64,000 bases of DNA from Pseudomonas asplenii (lineage in GTDB: Bacteria > Pseudomonadota > Gammaproteobacteria > Pseudomonadales > Pseudomonadaceae). A program made the translations under genes and the position numbers. How positions within the stretch are numbered: the first letter of the stretch is position 1; every line of letters starts with the position of its first letter. Location of the stretch: the NCBI RefSeq assembly GCF_900105475.1, contig NZ_LT629777.1, positions 3,472,001 to 3,536,000 of the forward strand, given 5' to 3'. Below the pieces are notes generated by a model. That model was not told the DNA's origin. It ran no database searches and was given only the letters and a program-made list of their open reading frames with translations. Shown piece by piece: positions 19,064 through 29,100 of this stretch.

Positions 19064-19144
19064 ACAACAGCGTCACGGCGGGTTTGTACGCCAGGGCGTC
19101 AGAGAGCACACACACCGTATCAACGGTAATCGAGGGGCAGGAGT

Positions 19145-19627
19145 ATGAATAAGTCAGCGTCTTCACAGGGTTCCGATGATCCAATCCTGCAGTGGGTGAC
19201 GTTCAAACTGGACAATGAGTCCTACGGCATCAATGTGATGCGGGTCCAGGAAGTCCTGCGTTACACCGAAATCGCTCCGGTACCCGGCGCGCCGAGCTAT
19301 GTGCTGGGGATCATCAACCTGCGCGGCAACGTCGTCACCGTGATCGACACCCGTCAGCGTTTTGGCTTGATGCCGACCGAAGTCAACGACAATACCCGTA
19401 TCGTCATCATCGAAGCCGACAAGCAAGTGGTCGGGATCATGGTCGACAGCGTGGCGGAAGTGGTTTATCTGCGTCAGTCGGAAGTCGAGACCGCGCCGAA
19501 CGTCGGCAACGAAGAGTCGGCCAAGTTCATCCAGGACGTCTGCAACAAGAACGGCGAACTGTTGATCCTGGTCGAGCTGGACAAAATGATGACTGAAGAA
19601 GAATGGTCCGAGCTGGAGAGCATCTGA
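19145..19627 (+). CDS. cheW: CheW, chemotaxis coupling protein
   Basis: The protein has 160 residues and is a single CheW domain (QWVTFKLDNESYGINVMRVQEVLRY, then YVLGIINLRGNVVTVID). It bridges chemoreceptors and CheA in the signalling array. It lies 81 bases after parP; no separate promoter is evident in that gap. The stop is followed immediately by the TTG start of the next gene. Confidence 0.96.
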   Translation: MNKSASSQGSDDPILQWVTFKLDNESYGINVMRVQEVLRYTEIAPVPGAPSYVLGIINLRGNVVTVIDTRQRFGLMPTEVNDNTRIVIIEADKQVVGIMVDSVAEVVYLRQSEVETAPNVGNEESAKFIQDVCNKNGELLILVELDKMMTEEEWSELESI

Positions 19628-20020
19628 TTGATTCTTGAGGTTGTAGTCATCCTCCTGGTCCTGTTGTGGATCGGGACGCTGGGAGTGTTCGTGGTCCATG
19701 TGCGCAACCAGCAGAAAATTGCCGCACAGCAGGCCGAGGGGGATGCGTTGCGTGACCAGCGCATCAAGGAACTGGCCCGCAGGGTCGACAACTTCCAGAA
19801 CGGCACGGTCCGCATGGGCGAGGATCTGCACGAGTTGCGGGCCGTGGTCGCGCCCCTGCCGGACAAGCTGGCCCAACTGGAGCAGCGCGATCCTTCGACC
19901 CTGTCCTTCGCTCAGGCCGCCCGACTGGTCGGCATGGGAGCCAGCATCGACGAACTGACGCAAGCCTGCGGACTGACTCAGGCCGAGGCTGAATTGATGA
20001 GCAAGCTGCATCGCAGCTGA
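19628..20020 (+). CDS. DUF2802 membrane protein, last gene of the chemotaxis operon
   Basis: The protein has 130 residues. It starts at TTG 19628, directly after the cheW stop. One N-terminal membrane helix (about 2-22) is followed by a charged coiled-coil region and a C-terminal helix-turn-helix-like DUF2802 motif (AARLVGMGASIDELTQACGLTQAEAELMSKLH). It is conserved in this place in Pseudomonas, and its function is unknown. A role linked to arrays or motility is inferred from position only. Confidence 0.85.
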   Translation: MILEVVVILLVLLWIGTLGVFVVHVRNQQKIAAQQAEGDALRDQRIKELARRVDNFQNGTVRMGEDLHELRAVVAPLPDKLAQLEQRDPSTLSFAQAARLVGMGASIDELTQACGLTQAEAELMSKLHRS

Positions 20021-20043
20021 TTCACGGCGTTGGCAGGTGTCAC

Positions 20044-20062
20044 GTTTCAGGCAGGCTGAAAC
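20044..20062 (+). terminator. Stem-loop between the converging chemotaxis and FliK-like operons
   Basis: GTTTCAG (20044-20050), loop GCAGG, CTGAAAC (20056-20062), enclosed by a wider GGCAGG/CCTGCC pair. It sits in the 57-base gap between two convergent genes and could end transcription both ways, although there is no T-tract. Confidence 0.5.
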
Positions 20063-20077
20063 GCCTGCCTTGCGCGT

Positions 20078-20407
20078 TCAGTAATCGTCGCCCCGGTCGG
20101 TCACGTCCTTTTCCACCGGCCCTGGCAACGGCTCGAACCCCTGGGGCATCTTGCCCTTGAGGTTCCAGGCGAAGGCGATGATCACGGCAATGGTCCGGTA
20201 CAACTCTTCGGGAATACTGTCGCCCAGTTCCAGGCGCGCCAGCAGTTTCACCAGTTCGGCGTTCTCGTAGATCGGCACTTCGTAGTCGCGGGCCAGCTTG
20301 AGGATGGCTTCGGCCAATTCTTCATCGCCCTTGGCGGTCAGGGTAGGGGCCTGCTGGCCGTCGTACTTGAGGGCGATGGCCTGACGTGGGGTGTTCGGGT
20401 TTCTCAT
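20078..20407 (-). CDS. Stand-alone FlhB C-terminal-domain protein
   Basis: The protein has 109 residues and resembles only the cytoplasmic domain of FlhB after its cleavage site (RQAIALKYDGQQAPTLTAKG ... ELAEAILKLARDYEVPIYENAELVKLLARLELGDSIPEELY). It lacks the NPTH motif and all membrane helices. Similar FlhB-like proteins (FlhX) are known in other bacteria and can complement a cleaved FlhB. It starts at ATG 20407 in an ATGA overlap with the FliK-like gene stop, so the two are coupled. A longer frame to 20476 overlaps that gene and is rejected. Confidence 0.85.
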   Translation of the reverse strand: MRNPNTPRQAIALKYDGQQAPTLTAKGDEELAEAILKLARDYEVPIYENAELVKLLARLELGDSIPEELYRTIAVIIAFAWNLKGKMPQGFEPLPGPVEKDVTDRGDDY

Positions 20408-21975
20408 GCGGTTTCGTCGACCCAGCGTTGTTCCAGTCGGGTTTGCTTGCCTTGCGGCGGTGTGCCTTGATGACAATCGAGTTCGCTGATACTGAGGCCC
20501 GCTTCGAGCAGACGCTCGCGCAGGGCGTCCAGTTGGCTTTCGATCAGGCTGGCGGTTTGCTCACGTTCGGCCCAGAGGTGGCCGGATAGGCTGCCGCTCA
20601 GCAACTGTGCCTGGACGTGCAGCGGGCCCAACGGGGCGAGGTCGAAGGCCAGCTCCACCCGCCACAACTGGGCTTTCTGCTCGCGTTGTTCGGTCTTTTC
20701 GCCCGATGCCCTTTCTTCGCTGTCCTCCCGCTGGATCCTGACCTGCAAGGGCACGATGTCCTGCAGGTTGCGCATGGGGATTTCCAGTTGCCAGGTGGTC
20801 TGCAGGGCGCCGTCGGGCGTGCGGCCGGTCTGTTCCAGGCTCGACAACTGATGGCTTTGCAAACGCGATACGGCGGCGGCGGCGAGGCGCAGCAGGTTTT
20901 CCAGATCACCTTCACCGGCCAGGCTCTGCAGCAGGCGCGAGGGCAATGGAAAGCTGATCGGCTGGGACTTGCCGCCGACCTGGCCGAGAGCCCCCAGGGC
21001 ACTGCGGATAAAACCCGGCATGACCTGGGCGAGTACGGCGGCCGAGGCTCCCGGGTTGCTGACGGCGGTGTCCGGCAATTGCGGCGTGAGTTGGGCGATC
21101 AGGCGCAGCAGATTGCCCTTGAGGTCGGGGACCATGGCCGGGTTCTGGCCCAGCAGCAACCTGGCTTCGAGGAACAGACCGCTGTTTTGCAGGGCCTGGG
21201 CCAGGGTCTTGGGGTTGCTCAGTTGGCCGATGTCGGGCAGGTCGTCAAGCAAGGTGGCGATGGCGCTACGCAGTTCGGCCGGCAGGTCGGCGGTTTTCGG
21301 CAGGTTCAGCAGGCTGTTGACCAGGCTGTCCAGTGAGCCCTGGCGACCTTGTTGGGCCAGCAGTTGCTGGGTCACCGCCAACTGGTCCTGGCGGCCTCCC
21401 AGTGGCACGAAACTCAGGCTCTGCGCGCTGTCTACCAGGGCGCTGAGCAGGCTGCCGATGCGCAGTGGCTGTGGGCTGTCGAGGGTCAGGGTAGTGCCGC
21501 TCAGGGACGTGTTGAGCAGACTGACCAGTGACCGATAGACCTGCGGTTGCCCCGGCACCTGCGGCAATGCCTGGCTGGTCAGGACCTTGCCCTGCAATAG
21601 CGTGCCGACGGGCAGTTGCGTGGTGTCCAGGCGGGTCAGGGCGGCGGCGCTGGCGCTGAGCGCCTGCTGCACGGTGATCGCCAGGTTGCCGGCCGACGGT
21701 TGGGTAACCGTCAATTGGGCGCCCTGGGGCAGTGGCTGGGTGCTGGTGGCCTGGACAGTAGTCTGGCGACCGTTGTCGGTGGTCAGCTTGAGCAGCAGTT
21801 GGAAAGTCTGGTCGGTCTGTTTCAGCGACAGCACATCGACCTTGGCGCTTTGCCCCGCAGCGATCAGCCCTTCCTGCGGCAGCGTCAGCTTCAGCAACTC
21901 GCCGGCGAGCACCGCAGGCCGGCTGGCCGCCGGTATCAATTGGGCCAGAGGAGGTATGTTCAGTTCGCCTGTCAT
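20404..21975 (-). CDS. FliK-like hook-length control protein
   Basis: The protein has 523 residues. The first 400 or so are rich in Leu, Gln, Thr, Pro and Ala with low complexity. A C-terminal Flg_hook domain lies at about 430-510 (VELAFDLAPLGPLHVQAQLL ... AEREQTASLIESQLDALRERL). FliK measures hook length and triggers the FlhB switch. The main Pseudomonas fliK lies elsewhere (not in this window), so this is a second FliK-like protein coupled to an FlhB-like domain. Start ATG 21975; upstream in-frame codons to 22023 overlap the ccm promoter region. Confidence 0.82.
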   Translation of the reverse strand: MTGELNIPPLAQLIPAASRPAVLAGELLKLTLPQEGLIAAGQSAKVDVLSLKQTDQTFQLLLKLTTDNGRQTTVQATSTQPLPQGAQLTVTQPSAGNLAITVQQALSASAAALTRLDTTQLPVGTLLQGKVLTSQALPQVPGQPQVYRSLVSLLNTSLSGTTLTLDSPQPLRIGSLLSALVDSAQSLSFVPLGGRQDQLAVTQQLLAQQGRQGSLDSLVNSLLNLPKTADLPAELRSAIATLLDDLPDIGQLSNPKTLAQALQNSGLFLEARLLLGQNPAMVPDLKGNLLRLIAQLTPQLPDTAVSNPGASAAVLAQVMPGFIRSALGALGQVGGKSQPISFPLPSRLLQSLAGEGDLENLLRLAAAAVSRLQSHQLSSLEQTGRTPDGALQTTWQLEIPMRNLQDIVPLQVRIQREDSEERASGEKTEQREQKAQLWRVELAFDLAPLGPLHVQAQLLSGSLSGHLWAEREQTASLIESQLDALRERLLEAGLSISELDCHQGTPPQGKQTRLEQRWVDETA

Positions 21976-22024
21976 CGGGTCGCAACCTGTGGAAATAGCC
22001 CTCTTTGGAGTAGGGCGATACATG

Positions 22025-22030
22025 TATAAT
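22025..22030 (+). promoter_or_regulatory. Candidate -10 box of the ccm operon promoter
   Basis: TATAAT lies 144 bases before the ccmA start, in the 198-base divergent gap between the FliK-like gene and ccmA. The -35 side is weak (TCTTTG at 17 bases, or TTTGGA at 15). The rest of the gap shows no other clear signal. Confidence 0.4.
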
Positions 22031-22173
22031 GCCGCGCCGTACCCAAAAGCGTGCTCAAACTATCGCATAAATTGACGCAGCTCTCTGGCACAAGCCGCAA
22101 AAGCATTTATTCTGCCTTACGTTAACGGCCGCGCCATGGCCGACTTGAGAACCGCAAACAAGGCTTCAATCAT

Positions 22174-22809
22174 TTGACCAGCCCTCTTCTAGAAGCCGTA
22201 GCGCTCGCCTGCGAGCGTGATTGGCGAATGCTTTTCGAAAATCTTGAACTGCGTTTGAGTCCCGGCGACATGTTGCAGATCAGTGGTCCCAACGGCAGCG
22301 GCAAGACCAGCCTGTTGCGCCTGCTGGCCGGCCTGATGCAGCCCACCAGCGGCGAGATCCGCCTCAATGGCGAACCGCTGAACAGCCACCGTAGCGAGTT
22401 GGCGCGCACGCTACTGTGGATCGGCCATGCCGCCGGAATCAAGGATCTGCTCAGTGCCGAGGAAAACCTGCGCTGGCTCTGCGCGTTGCACCGGCCAGCC
22501 GAACGCGAGGCGATCTGGCAGGCGCTGGCGGCGGTCGGCCTGTGCGGTTTCGAGGACGTGCCGTGTCACACGCTGTCCGCCGGCCAGCAACGTCGTGTGG
22601 CCCTGGCCCGGTTGTATCTGGACAGCCCACCGCTGTGGATCCTCGATGAACCCTTCACCGCTCTCGACAAGCAAGGTGTGGCGCAGTTGGAAGAGCATCT
22701 GGCCGGTCATTGCGAGCGCGGCGGGATGATCGTGCTGACCACCCACCACAGCCTGACGCGCGTGCCTGTCGGCTACCGCGACCTCGATCTCGGACGGTGG
22801 GCGGTATGA
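22174..22809 (+). CDS. ccmA: CcmA, haem exporter ATP-binding subunit
   Basis: The protein has 211 residues with Walker A ([12 protein letters not shown]), signature ([14 protein letters not shown]) and Walker B (LWILDEP). It energises release of holo-CcmE from the CcmC-CcmE complex in System I cytochrome c maturation. The start is TTG 22174; the next in-frame Met (22228) would remove the first strand of the ATPase fold. It overlaps ccmB by 4 bases. Confidence 0.94.
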   Translation: MTSPLLEAVALACERDWRMLFENLELRLSPGDMLQISGPNGSGKTSLLRLLAGLMQPTSGEIRLNGEPLNSHRSELARTLLWIGHAAGIKDLLSAEENLRWLCALHRPAEREAIWQALAAVGLCGFEDVPCHTLSAGQQRRVALARLYLDSPPLWILDEPFTALDKQGVAQLEEHLAGHCERGGMIVLTTHHSLTRVPVGYRDLDLGRWAV

Positions 22810-23474
22810 GTGTCTTCGGTCTGCTGTTCGCCCGCGAGGCGCGGTTGCTGTTCCGGCGTCCGGCCGAACTGGCCAACCCGCTGGTGTTCTTTGCGATTGT
22901 CATCGCACTGTTCCCGCTGGCGGTCGGTCCCGAGACAAATATGTTGCAAACCTTGTCTCCGGGACTGGTCTGGGTCGCTGCGCTTTTGTCCGTCCTGCTC
23001 TCGCTGGACGGGCTTTTCCGCAGTGATTTCGAGGATGGTTCCCTGGAGCAGTGGGTCCTTTCGTCGCACCCCCTGGCCCTTCTGGTTCTGGCCAAGGTGC
23101 TGGCACACTGGGTGTTTTCCGGCCTGGCGCTGGTGTTGCTGGCGCCGTTGCTGGCATTGATGCTCGGTTTGCCGAGCGCCTGTCTGCCGGTACTGCTGTT
23201 ATCGCTGCTGTTGGGGACACCGGTGCTGAGCCTGCTCGGTGCGGTGGGCGCGGCGTTGACGGTGGGGCTCAAGCGAGGCGGCCTGTTGCTGGCATTGCTG
23301 ATCCTGCCCCTGTATATCCCGGTACTGATTCTTGGCAGCGGGGCCTTGCAGGCCGCGCTGCAGGGCATGCCGGCCACGGGCTATCTGCTTTGGCTCGGCA
23401 GCCTGGCCGCCCTGGCGGTGACCCTGGCACCTTTTGCAATAGCGGCCGGCCTGAAGATCAGCGTCGGCGAATAA
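22806..23474 (+). CDS. ccmB: CcmB, haem exporter membrane subunit
   Basis: The protein has 222 residues, the normal CcmB length, with six hydrophobic segments. It forms the membrane part of the CcmABCD complex. ATG 22806 overlaps the ccmA TGA; the longer frame beginning at 22710 is inside ccmA and is rejected. Confidence 0.94.
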   Translation: MSVFGLLFAREARLLFRRPAELANPLVFFAIVIALFPLAVGPETNMLQTLSPGLVWVAALLSVLLSLDGLFRSDFEDGSLEQWVLSSHPLALLVLAKVLAHWVFSGLALVLLAPLLALMLGLPSACLPVLLLSLLLGTPVLSLLGAVGAALTVGLKRGGLLLALLILPLYIPVLILGSGALQAALQGMPATGYLLWLGSLAALAVTLAPFAIAAGLKISVGE

Positions 23475-23522
23475 TGAGGTCTGGCCGGTTTCCGGTCAGC
23501 AAAGACCCTTGGATGTACCGTG

Positions 23523-24278
23523 ATGAACTGGACCTGGTTTCACAAGTTGGGCTCGCCCAAATGGTTTTATGGCATCAGTGGGCGACTGCTGCCCTGGCTG
23601 AGTGTCGCCGCCGTACTGCTGATCGGCAGCGCGATGGTCTGGGGGCTGGCCTTTGCACCGCCGGACTACCAGCAGGGCAATAGCTTTCGGATCATCTATA
23701 TCCACGTGCCAGCCGCCATGCTGGCGCAATCCTGTTACGTGATGCTGGCTGTCTGCGGTGTGGTCGGGCTGGTCTGGAAGATGAAGCTGGCCGATGTCGC
23801 GTTGCAGTGTGCGGCGCCTGTCGGTGCCTGGATGACCGCCGTGGCCCTGGTCACCGGAGCCATCTGGGGCAAGCCGACCTGGGGCGCGTGGTGGGTCTGG
23901 GACGCGCGCCTGACGTCGATGCTGATCCTGCTGTTCCTCTATTTCGGGCTGATCGCCCTGGGCAACGCCATCACCAATCGCGACAGTGCGGCCAAGGCCT
24001 GCGCGGTGCTGGCGATTGTCGGGGTGATCAACATTCCGATCATCAAGTACTCGGTGGAGTGGTGGAACACCCTGCACCAGGGCGCGACCTTCACCCTGAC
24101 CGAGAAACCGGCGATGCCGGTGGAAATGTGGTTGCCGCTGCTGCTGAGCGTGCTCGGTTTCTACTGTTTCTTCGGTGCCGTAGTGCTCTTGCGCATGCGC
24201 CTTGAAGTGCTCAAGCGCGAGGCCCGGGCCAGTTGGGTCAAGGCCGAAGTTCTGAAGGAACTGGAGGCGGCGCGATGA
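23523..24278 (+). CDS. ccmC: CcmC, haem-handling protein of cytochrome c maturation
   Basis: The protein has 251 residues and six membrane segments. It has the WWD signature ([18 protein letters not shown]) and conserved His residues, and delivers haem to CcmE. The ATG at 23523 is preceded directly by an in-frame GTG; ATG is preferred. The stop overlaps the ccmD ATG (ATGA). Confidence 0.95.
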   Translation: MNWTWFHKLGSPKWFYGISGRLLPWLSVAAVLLIGSAMVWGLAFAPPDYQQGNSFRIIYIHVPAAMLAQSCYVMLAVCGVVGLVWKMKLADVALQCAAPVGAWMTAVALVTGAIWGKPTWGAWWVWDARLTSMLILLFLYFGLIALGNAITNRDSAAKACAVLAIVGVINIPIIKYSVEWWNTLHQGATFTLTEKPAMPVEMWLPLLLSVLGFYCFFGAVVLLRMRLEVLKREARASWVKAEVLKELEAAR

Positions 24279-24451
24279 GTTTTGCTTCATTCGGCGATTT
24301 TCTCGCCATGGGCCATCATGGCCTGTATGTCTGGTCGGCCTATGGCATCTGCCTGGCGGTACTGCTCATCAACGTCGCGTCGCCGCTGCTGGCCCGCCGG
24401 CGTTACCTGCAACAGGAGGCGCGTCGTCTGCGCCGGGAGAATAGCAAGTGA
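24275..24451 (+). CDS. ccmD: CcmD, small haem exporter subunit
   Basis: The protein has 58 residues with one membrane helix (about 17-37) and a very basic C-terminal tail ([18 protein letters not shown]). It stabilises the CcmABC-CcmE complex. Overlaps of 4 bases on both sides (ccmC and ccmE) fix the start at ATG 24275. Confidence 0.93.
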   Translation: MSFASFGDFLAMGHHGLYVWSAYGICLAVLLINVASPLLARRRYLQQEARRLRRENSK

Positions 24452-24903
24452 ACCCGCTGCGCAAGAAGCGTCTGATCATCATCCTGGCGATCCTGGTCGG
24501 GGTCGGCGCCGCCGTCGGCCTGGCCCTGAGCGCGTTGCAGGAGAACATCAACCTGTTCTACACGCCGACCCAGATCGCCAATGGCGAAGCACCGCTGGAC
24601 ACGCGCATTCGTGCGGGCGGTATGGTCGAGAAAGGTTCGCTGGTGCGCTCCGGCGACTCACTTGACGTGAAATTCGTGGTCACCGATTTCAACAAGTCCG
24701 TGACCATCAGCTACCGCGGCATTCTTCCCGACCTGTTTCGCGAAGGGCAGGGCATCGTCGCCCTGGGCAAGCTGAATGCCGAGGGCGTGGTGGTGGCCGA
24801 CGAGGTACTGGCCAAACACGATGAAAAGTACATGCCGCCGGAAGTGACCAAGGCACTCAAGGACAGCGGCCAGTCCGCACCGACGCCCGCGAAGGAGGGT
24901 TGA
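24448..24903 (+). CDS. ccmE: CcmE, periplasmic haem chaperone
   Basis: The protein has 151 residues. An N-terminal membrane anchor (about 8-27) is followed by an OB-fold domain with the covalent haem-binding His in [11 protein letters not shown]. It takes haem from CcmC and passes it to CcmF. The start overlaps ccmD. Confidence 0.96.
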   Translation: MNPLRKKRLIIILAILVGVGAAVGLALSALQENINLFYTPTQIANGEAPLDTRIRAGGMVEKGSLVRSGDSLDVKFVVTDFNKSVTISYRGILPDLFREGQGIVALGKLNAEGVVVADEVLAKHDEKYMPPEVTKALKDSGQSAPTPAKEG

Positions 24904-24905
24904 TC

Positions 24906-26879
24906 ATGATTCCCGAGCTTGGCCACCTGGCCATGATCCTGGCGCTGTGCTTTGCCCTCGTGCAGGCCAGCGTCCCACTGCTCGGCGCCTGGCGTGGCGA
25001 TCGCCTGTGGATGAGTCTGGCGCGGCCTGCCGCCTGGGGGCAGTTCACCTTTCTCGCCTTCGCTTTTGGCGTGTTGACCTACGCGTTCATGACCGACGAC
25101 TTTTCCGTCACCTATGTCGCCAACAACTCCAATAGCGCCTTGCCCTGGTACTACAAGTTCAGTGCCGTGTGGGGTGCCCACGAAGGTTCGCTGCTGCTCT
25201 GGGCCATGATCCTCGGCGGCTGGACCTTTGCTGTGTCGGTGTTCTCGCGTCAGTTGCCGCAGGTGATGCTGGCGCGGGTGCTGGCAGTGATGGGCATGAT
25301 CAGTGCTGGCTTCCTGATGTTCCTGATCCTCACCTCCAACCCGTTCTCGCGCATCCTGCCGCAGATTCCGGCCGACGGTCGCGATCTCAACCCGTTGTTG
25401 CAGGACATCGGCCTGATCGTCCATCCGCCGATGCTGTACATGGGTTATGTCGGTTTCTCCGTGGCCTTCGCCTTCGCCATCGCCGCATTGCTCGGCGGTC
25501 GCCTCGACGCCGCCTGGGCGCGCTGGTCGCGGCCGTGGACCATTGTTGCCTGGGCCTTCCTCGGCCTGGGTATTACCCTGGGGTCGTGGTGGGCCTACTA
25601 CGAACTCGGTTGGGGCGGCTGGTGGTTCTGGGATCCGGTGGAAAACGCCTCGTTCATGCCCTGGCTGGTGGGCACGGCGCTGATCCATTCCCTGGCGGTC
25701 ACGGAAAAGCGCGGCGTATTCAAGAGCTGGACGGTGTTGCTGGCCATCGCCGCGTTCTCCCTCAGTCTGCTGGGGACGTTCCTGGTGCGTTCGGGTGTAC
25801 TGACCTCGGTGCATGCGTTCGCTTCCGACCCGGCCCGTGGTGTGTTCATCCTGATCTTCCTGCTGTTCGTGGTCGGTGGTTCGCTGACCCTGTTCGCCCT
25901 GCGCGCGCCGGTGGTGAAGAGCCAGGTCGGCTTCAACCTGTGGTCCCGCGAGACCCTGCTGCTGGGCAACAACCTGGTGCTGGTGGTGGCCGCTTCGATG
26001 ATCCTGCTGGGCACCCTGTATCCGCTGGTGCTCGATGCATTGAGCGGGGCCAAGCTGTCGGTTGGCCCGCCGTACTTCAACGCACTGTTCATCCCGCTGA
26101 TGGCGGTGCTGATGTTGGTGATGGCGGTCGGTGTGCTGGTGCGCTGGAAAGACACGCCGGTGAAATGGCTGGTGGGCATGCTCGCGCCGGTACTGCTGGG
26201 CAGCGTGGCCCTTGCGGTGGTGGCCGGGCTGGTCTATGGCGATTTCAACTGTGCGGTGCTGGCGACGTTCCTGCTGGCGGCCTGGGTGGTGCTGGCGGGC
26301 GTGCGCGACATCCTCGACAAGACCCGTCACAAGGGCCTGCTCAAGGGATTGCCGAGCCTGACCCGCAGCTACTGGGGCATGCACCTGGCGCACCTGGGTA
26401 TCGCGGTCTGCGCCCTGGGCGTGGTGTTGTCGAGCCAGGAAAGCGCCGAGCGCGACCTGCGCCTGGCACCTGGCGAGTCGATGGAACTGGCCGGTTATCA
26501 ATTCGTCTTCGAAGGCGCCAAGCACTTCGAAGGACCGAATTTCACTTCGGATCGGGGCACCATCCGGGTCATCGACAAGGGCCGCGAAGTGGCCGTGCTG
26601 CATCCGGAAAAACGCCTCTACACGGTGCAGCAATCGATGATGACCGAGGCAGGGATCGATGCCGGGTTCACCCGTGACCTGTATGTTGCCCTCGGCGAAC
26701 CGCTGGGCGATGGCGCCTGGGCGGTGCGCGTGCACGTCAAGCCATTCGTGCGCTGGATCTGGTTCGGCGGCCTGCTGACCGCCCTGGGTGGTGCGCTGGC
26801 AGCGCTGGACCGGCGTTACCGGGGCAAGGTCAAGAGCCGCGTCAAGGAAGCCCTGGGCATGAGTGGAGCAACGGCATGA
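24906..26879 (+). CDS. ccmF: CcmF, cytochrome c haem lyase subunit
   Basis: The protein has 657 residues with many membrane helices. The WWD motif (GWGGWWFWDPVENASFMPW) is present, with conserved flanking His residues. With CcmH and CcmI it attaches haem to apocytochrome c. ATG 24906 has GGAGG 8 bases upstream; a TTG two codons earlier is less likely. The stop overlaps ccmG. Confidence 0.96.
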   Translation: MIPELGHLAMILALCFALVQASVPLLGAWRGDRLWMSLARPAAWGQFTFLAFAFGVLTYAFMTDDFSVTYVANNSNSALPWYYKFSAVWGAHEGSLLLWAMILGGWTFAVSVFSRQLPQVMLARVLAVMGMISAGFLMFLILTSNPFSRILPQIPADGRDLNPLLQDIGLIVHPPMLYMGYVGFSVAFAFAIAALLGGRLDAAWARWSRPWTIVAWAFLGLGITLGSWWAYYELGWGGWWFWDPVENASFMPWLVGTALIHSLAVTEKRGVFKSWTVLLAIAAFSLSLLGTFLVRSGVLTSVHAFASDPARGVFILIFLLFVVGGSLTLFALRAPVVKSQVGFNLWSRETLLLGNNLVLVVAASMILLGTLYPLVLDALSGAKLSVGPPYFNALFIPLMAVLMLVMAVGVLVRWKDTPVKWLVGMLAPVLLGSVALAVVAGLVYGDFNCAVLATFLLAAWVVLAGVRDILDKTRHKGLLKGLPSLTRSYWGMHLAHLGIAVCALGVVLSSQESAERDLRLAPGESMELAGYQFVFEGAKHFEGPNFTSDRGTIRVIDKGREVAVLHPEKRLYTVQQSMMTEAGIDAGFTRDLYVALGEPLGDGAWAVRVHVKPFVRWIWFGGLLTALGGALAALDRRYRGKVKSRVKEALGMSGATA

Positions 26880-27412
26880 AGCGTTGGATGATGGTAATGC
26901 CGCTGGCGGTGTTCCTGCTGGTGGCGGTGTTTCTCTATCGCGGGTTGTACCTGGACCCGGCCGAGTTGCCGTCGGCGATGATCGGCAAACCGTTCCCGGC
27001 GTTCTCCCTGCCGGATGTGCAGGGCGAGAAAACCCTGACCCAGCTCGACCTGCACGGCCAGCCGGCGCTGGTCAATGTCTGGGGCACCTGGTGCATTTCC
27101 TGCCGGGTCGAGCACCCGGTGCTGAACAAGCTGGCGCAGCAGGGCGTACGGATCTATGGCGTGAACTACAAGGATGACAATGCCGAGGCGCTGAAGTGGC
27201 TGAAGGATTTCCACAATCCGTACCAGCTCGATATCCGCGACGAGCAGGGCACCCTGGGCCTGGATCTGGGGGTGTACGGCGCGCCAGAAACCTTTTTCAT
27301 CGATGCCAAGGGTGTAATTCGCTACAAGCACGTCGGCGTGATCGACGAAGTGGTCTGGCGTGAGCAACTGGCGCCGGTCTACCAGGCACTGGTCGACGAG
27401 GCCCGGCCATGA
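26876..27412 (+). CDS. ccmG: CcmG (DsbE), periplasmic thioredoxin
   Basis: The protein has 178 residues with an N-terminal anchor (about 4-22), a thioredoxin fold and the active site WCISC in VNVWGTWCISCRVEHPVL. It reduces apocytochrome c or CcmH so that the haem-binding cysteines are free. It overlaps ccmF and ccmH by 4 bases each. Confidence 0.95.
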   Translation: MKRWMMVMPLAVFLLVAVFLYRGLYLDPAELPSAMIGKPFPAFSLPDVQGEKTLTQLDLHGQPALVNVWGTWCISCRVEHPVLNKLAQQGVRIYGVNYKDDNAEALKWLKDFHNPYQLDIRDEQGTLGLDLGVYGAPETFFIDAKGVIRYKHVGVIDEVVWREQLAPVYQALVDEARP

Positions 27413-27879
27413 AGCGCTGGTTGGCTGCCGTCGCTCTGGGGCTGAGCCTGGCCGGCGTGGCCCATGCCGCCATCGACACCTACGAGTTTGCCAACGATGC
27501 CGAGCGCGAGCGTTTTCGCGAATTGACCAAGGAACTGCGCTGCCCCAAGTGCCAGAACCAGGACATCGCCGACTCCAACGCGCCGATTGCCGCCGACCTG
27601 CGCCGGGAGATTTTTCGCATGCTTGGCGAAGGCAAGGACAATCAGCAGATCATCGGCTTCATGGTCGACCGCTATGGTGATTTCGTCCGCTACAAGCCGG
27701 CCCTGACCGGCAAGACCGCACTGCTCTGGTTCGGCCCGGCCGGATTGCTGCTGGGCGGCCTGGTCGTCATCGCCGTGATCGTCCGCCGTCGCCGCGCCCA
27801 GCGTAGCGAAACCCCGGACGTGCTTTCCGCCGAGGAGCGCGAGCGCCTCGACCACCTGCTGGATAAAAACCACGAATGA
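27409..27879 (+). CDS. ccmH: CcmH (CcmL-type), apocytochrome c thiol-reducing subunit
   Basis: The protein has 156 residues: a signal peptide (to about residue 20), the LRCPKCQNQ redox motif and one C-terminal membrane helix (about 105-125). It is the short, single-domain CcmH; the TPR part is the separate CcmI that follows. Confidence 0.95.
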   Translation: MKRWLAAVALGLSLAGVAHAAIDTYEFANDAERERFRELTKELRCPKCQNQDIADSNAPIAADLRREIFRMLGEGKDNQQIIGFMVDRYGDFVRYKPALTGKTALLWFGPAGLLLGGLVVIAVIVRRRRAQRSETPDVLSAEERERLDHLLDKNHE

Positions 27880-29090
27880 TTGATTTCTGGCTTGCTACCG
27901 GTCTGTTGTTACTGATTGCCCTGAGTTTCCTGCTGATCCCGATCCTGGGTGATCGCCGCGTTCAGCAGGAGGAGGATCGAACCGCGCTGAACGTGGCGCT
28001 GTACCAGGAGCGTGTGGCGGTGCTGCAGGCTCAGCATGATGAGGGGGTGCTGACCGCGCAGCAGATGGAGAGCGCCCGTGCCGAAGCGGCGCGCGAATTG
28101 CTGGCCGATACCGAGGGTGTGGCGCCGACACCGGTCTCACGCTTGGGCAAGCCCTTGCCGTTGCTGGCGGCGTTGCTGGTGCCGGTACTCGGTTTGGGGC
28201 TCTACCTGCATTTCGGCGCCAGTGACAAGGTCGAGCTGACCCGCGAGTTCGCCCAGGCACCGCAGTCGATGGAGGACATGACCCTGCGTCTGGAGCGGGC
28301 GGTCGCAGCCCAGCCTGACTCGGCCGAAGGCCTGTACTTTCTCGGTCGTGCCTACATGGCCCAGGACCGGCCAGCGGATGCGGCGAAGATTTTCGAGCGC
28401 ACCGTCAAGCTCGCCGGGCGTCAGCCCGAGTTGCTCGGGCAATGGGCGCAGGCGCGCTACTTCGCTGACGGCAAGCAGTGGTCGCCGCAGGTCCAGGCGC
28501 TGACCGACGAGGCACTCAAGGCCGATCCCAAGGAAGTCACCAGCCTGGGTCTGCTGGGGATCGCCGCGTTCGAAGCTCAGCGTTACCAGGAGGCGATCGA
28601 TTACTGGCAACGTCTGTTGGCGCAACTGCCGGAAGACGATCAGTCGCGTATCGCGTTGCAGGGCGGTATCGATCGCGCCAGCGAGAAGTTGCTGGAAGGT
28701 GGTGGCAAGGTTGCTAAAGCGCCTGTCGAGAAGGCTCCTGTCGAGAAGGGTGCGGTGCTCAAGGTGCGGGTCGATCTGGCGGCAGATCTCAAGGCCAAGG
28801 TCCAGCCGGGCGACAGCGTGTTCATCTTCGCCCGCGCCACCCAGGGGCCGCCGGCTCCGCTGGCGGCCAAGCGCCTGACGGTGGCTGACCTGCCGGCCAC
28901 GGTCGAGCTGGGGGATGCCGATGCAATGATGCCGCAGTTGAAACTGTCGAACTTTCCTGAAGTCCAACTGGTTGCACGGATCTCCCGCGCCGGCCAGCCG
29001 ATGGCGGGTGAGTGGATCGGGCGCAGCCAACCCCTGGCCAGCAGTACCGCCGTGCAACAGAACCTGACCATCGACAGCCCGGACAAATAG
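27876..29090 (+). CDS. ccmI: CcmI (CycH), apocytochrome c chaperone with TPR domain
   Basis: The protein has 404 residues. There are two N-terminal membrane helices (about 4-22 and 92-112), a TPR region (about 130-270) that binds the apocytochrome C-terminus, a short repeated linker ([10 protein letters not shown], about 286-297) and a C-terminal beta domain. It holds apocytochromes for CcmFH. It is the last ccm gene; a lipoprotein gene follows after 10 bases. Confidence 0.93.
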   Translation: MIDFWLATGLLLLIALSFLLIPILGDRRVQQEEDRTALNVALYQERVAVLQAQHDEGVLTAQQMESARAEAARELLADTEGVAPTPVSRLGKPLPLLAALLVPVLGLGLYLHFGASDKVELTREFAQAPQSMEDMTLRLERAVAAQPDSAEGLYFLGRAYMAQDRPADAAKIFERTVKLAGRQPELLGQWAQARYFADGKQWSPQVQALTDEALKADPKEVTSLGLLGIAAFEAQRYQEAIDYWQRLLAQLPEDDQSRIALQGGIDRASEKLLEGGGKVAKAPVEKAPVEKGAVLKVRVDLAADLKAKVQPGDSVFIFARATQGPPAPLAAKRLTVADLPATVELGDADAMMPQLKLSNFPEVQLVARISRAGQPMAGEWIGRSQPLASSTAVQQNLTIDSPDK

Positions 29091-29100
29091 AGAACTCGCC

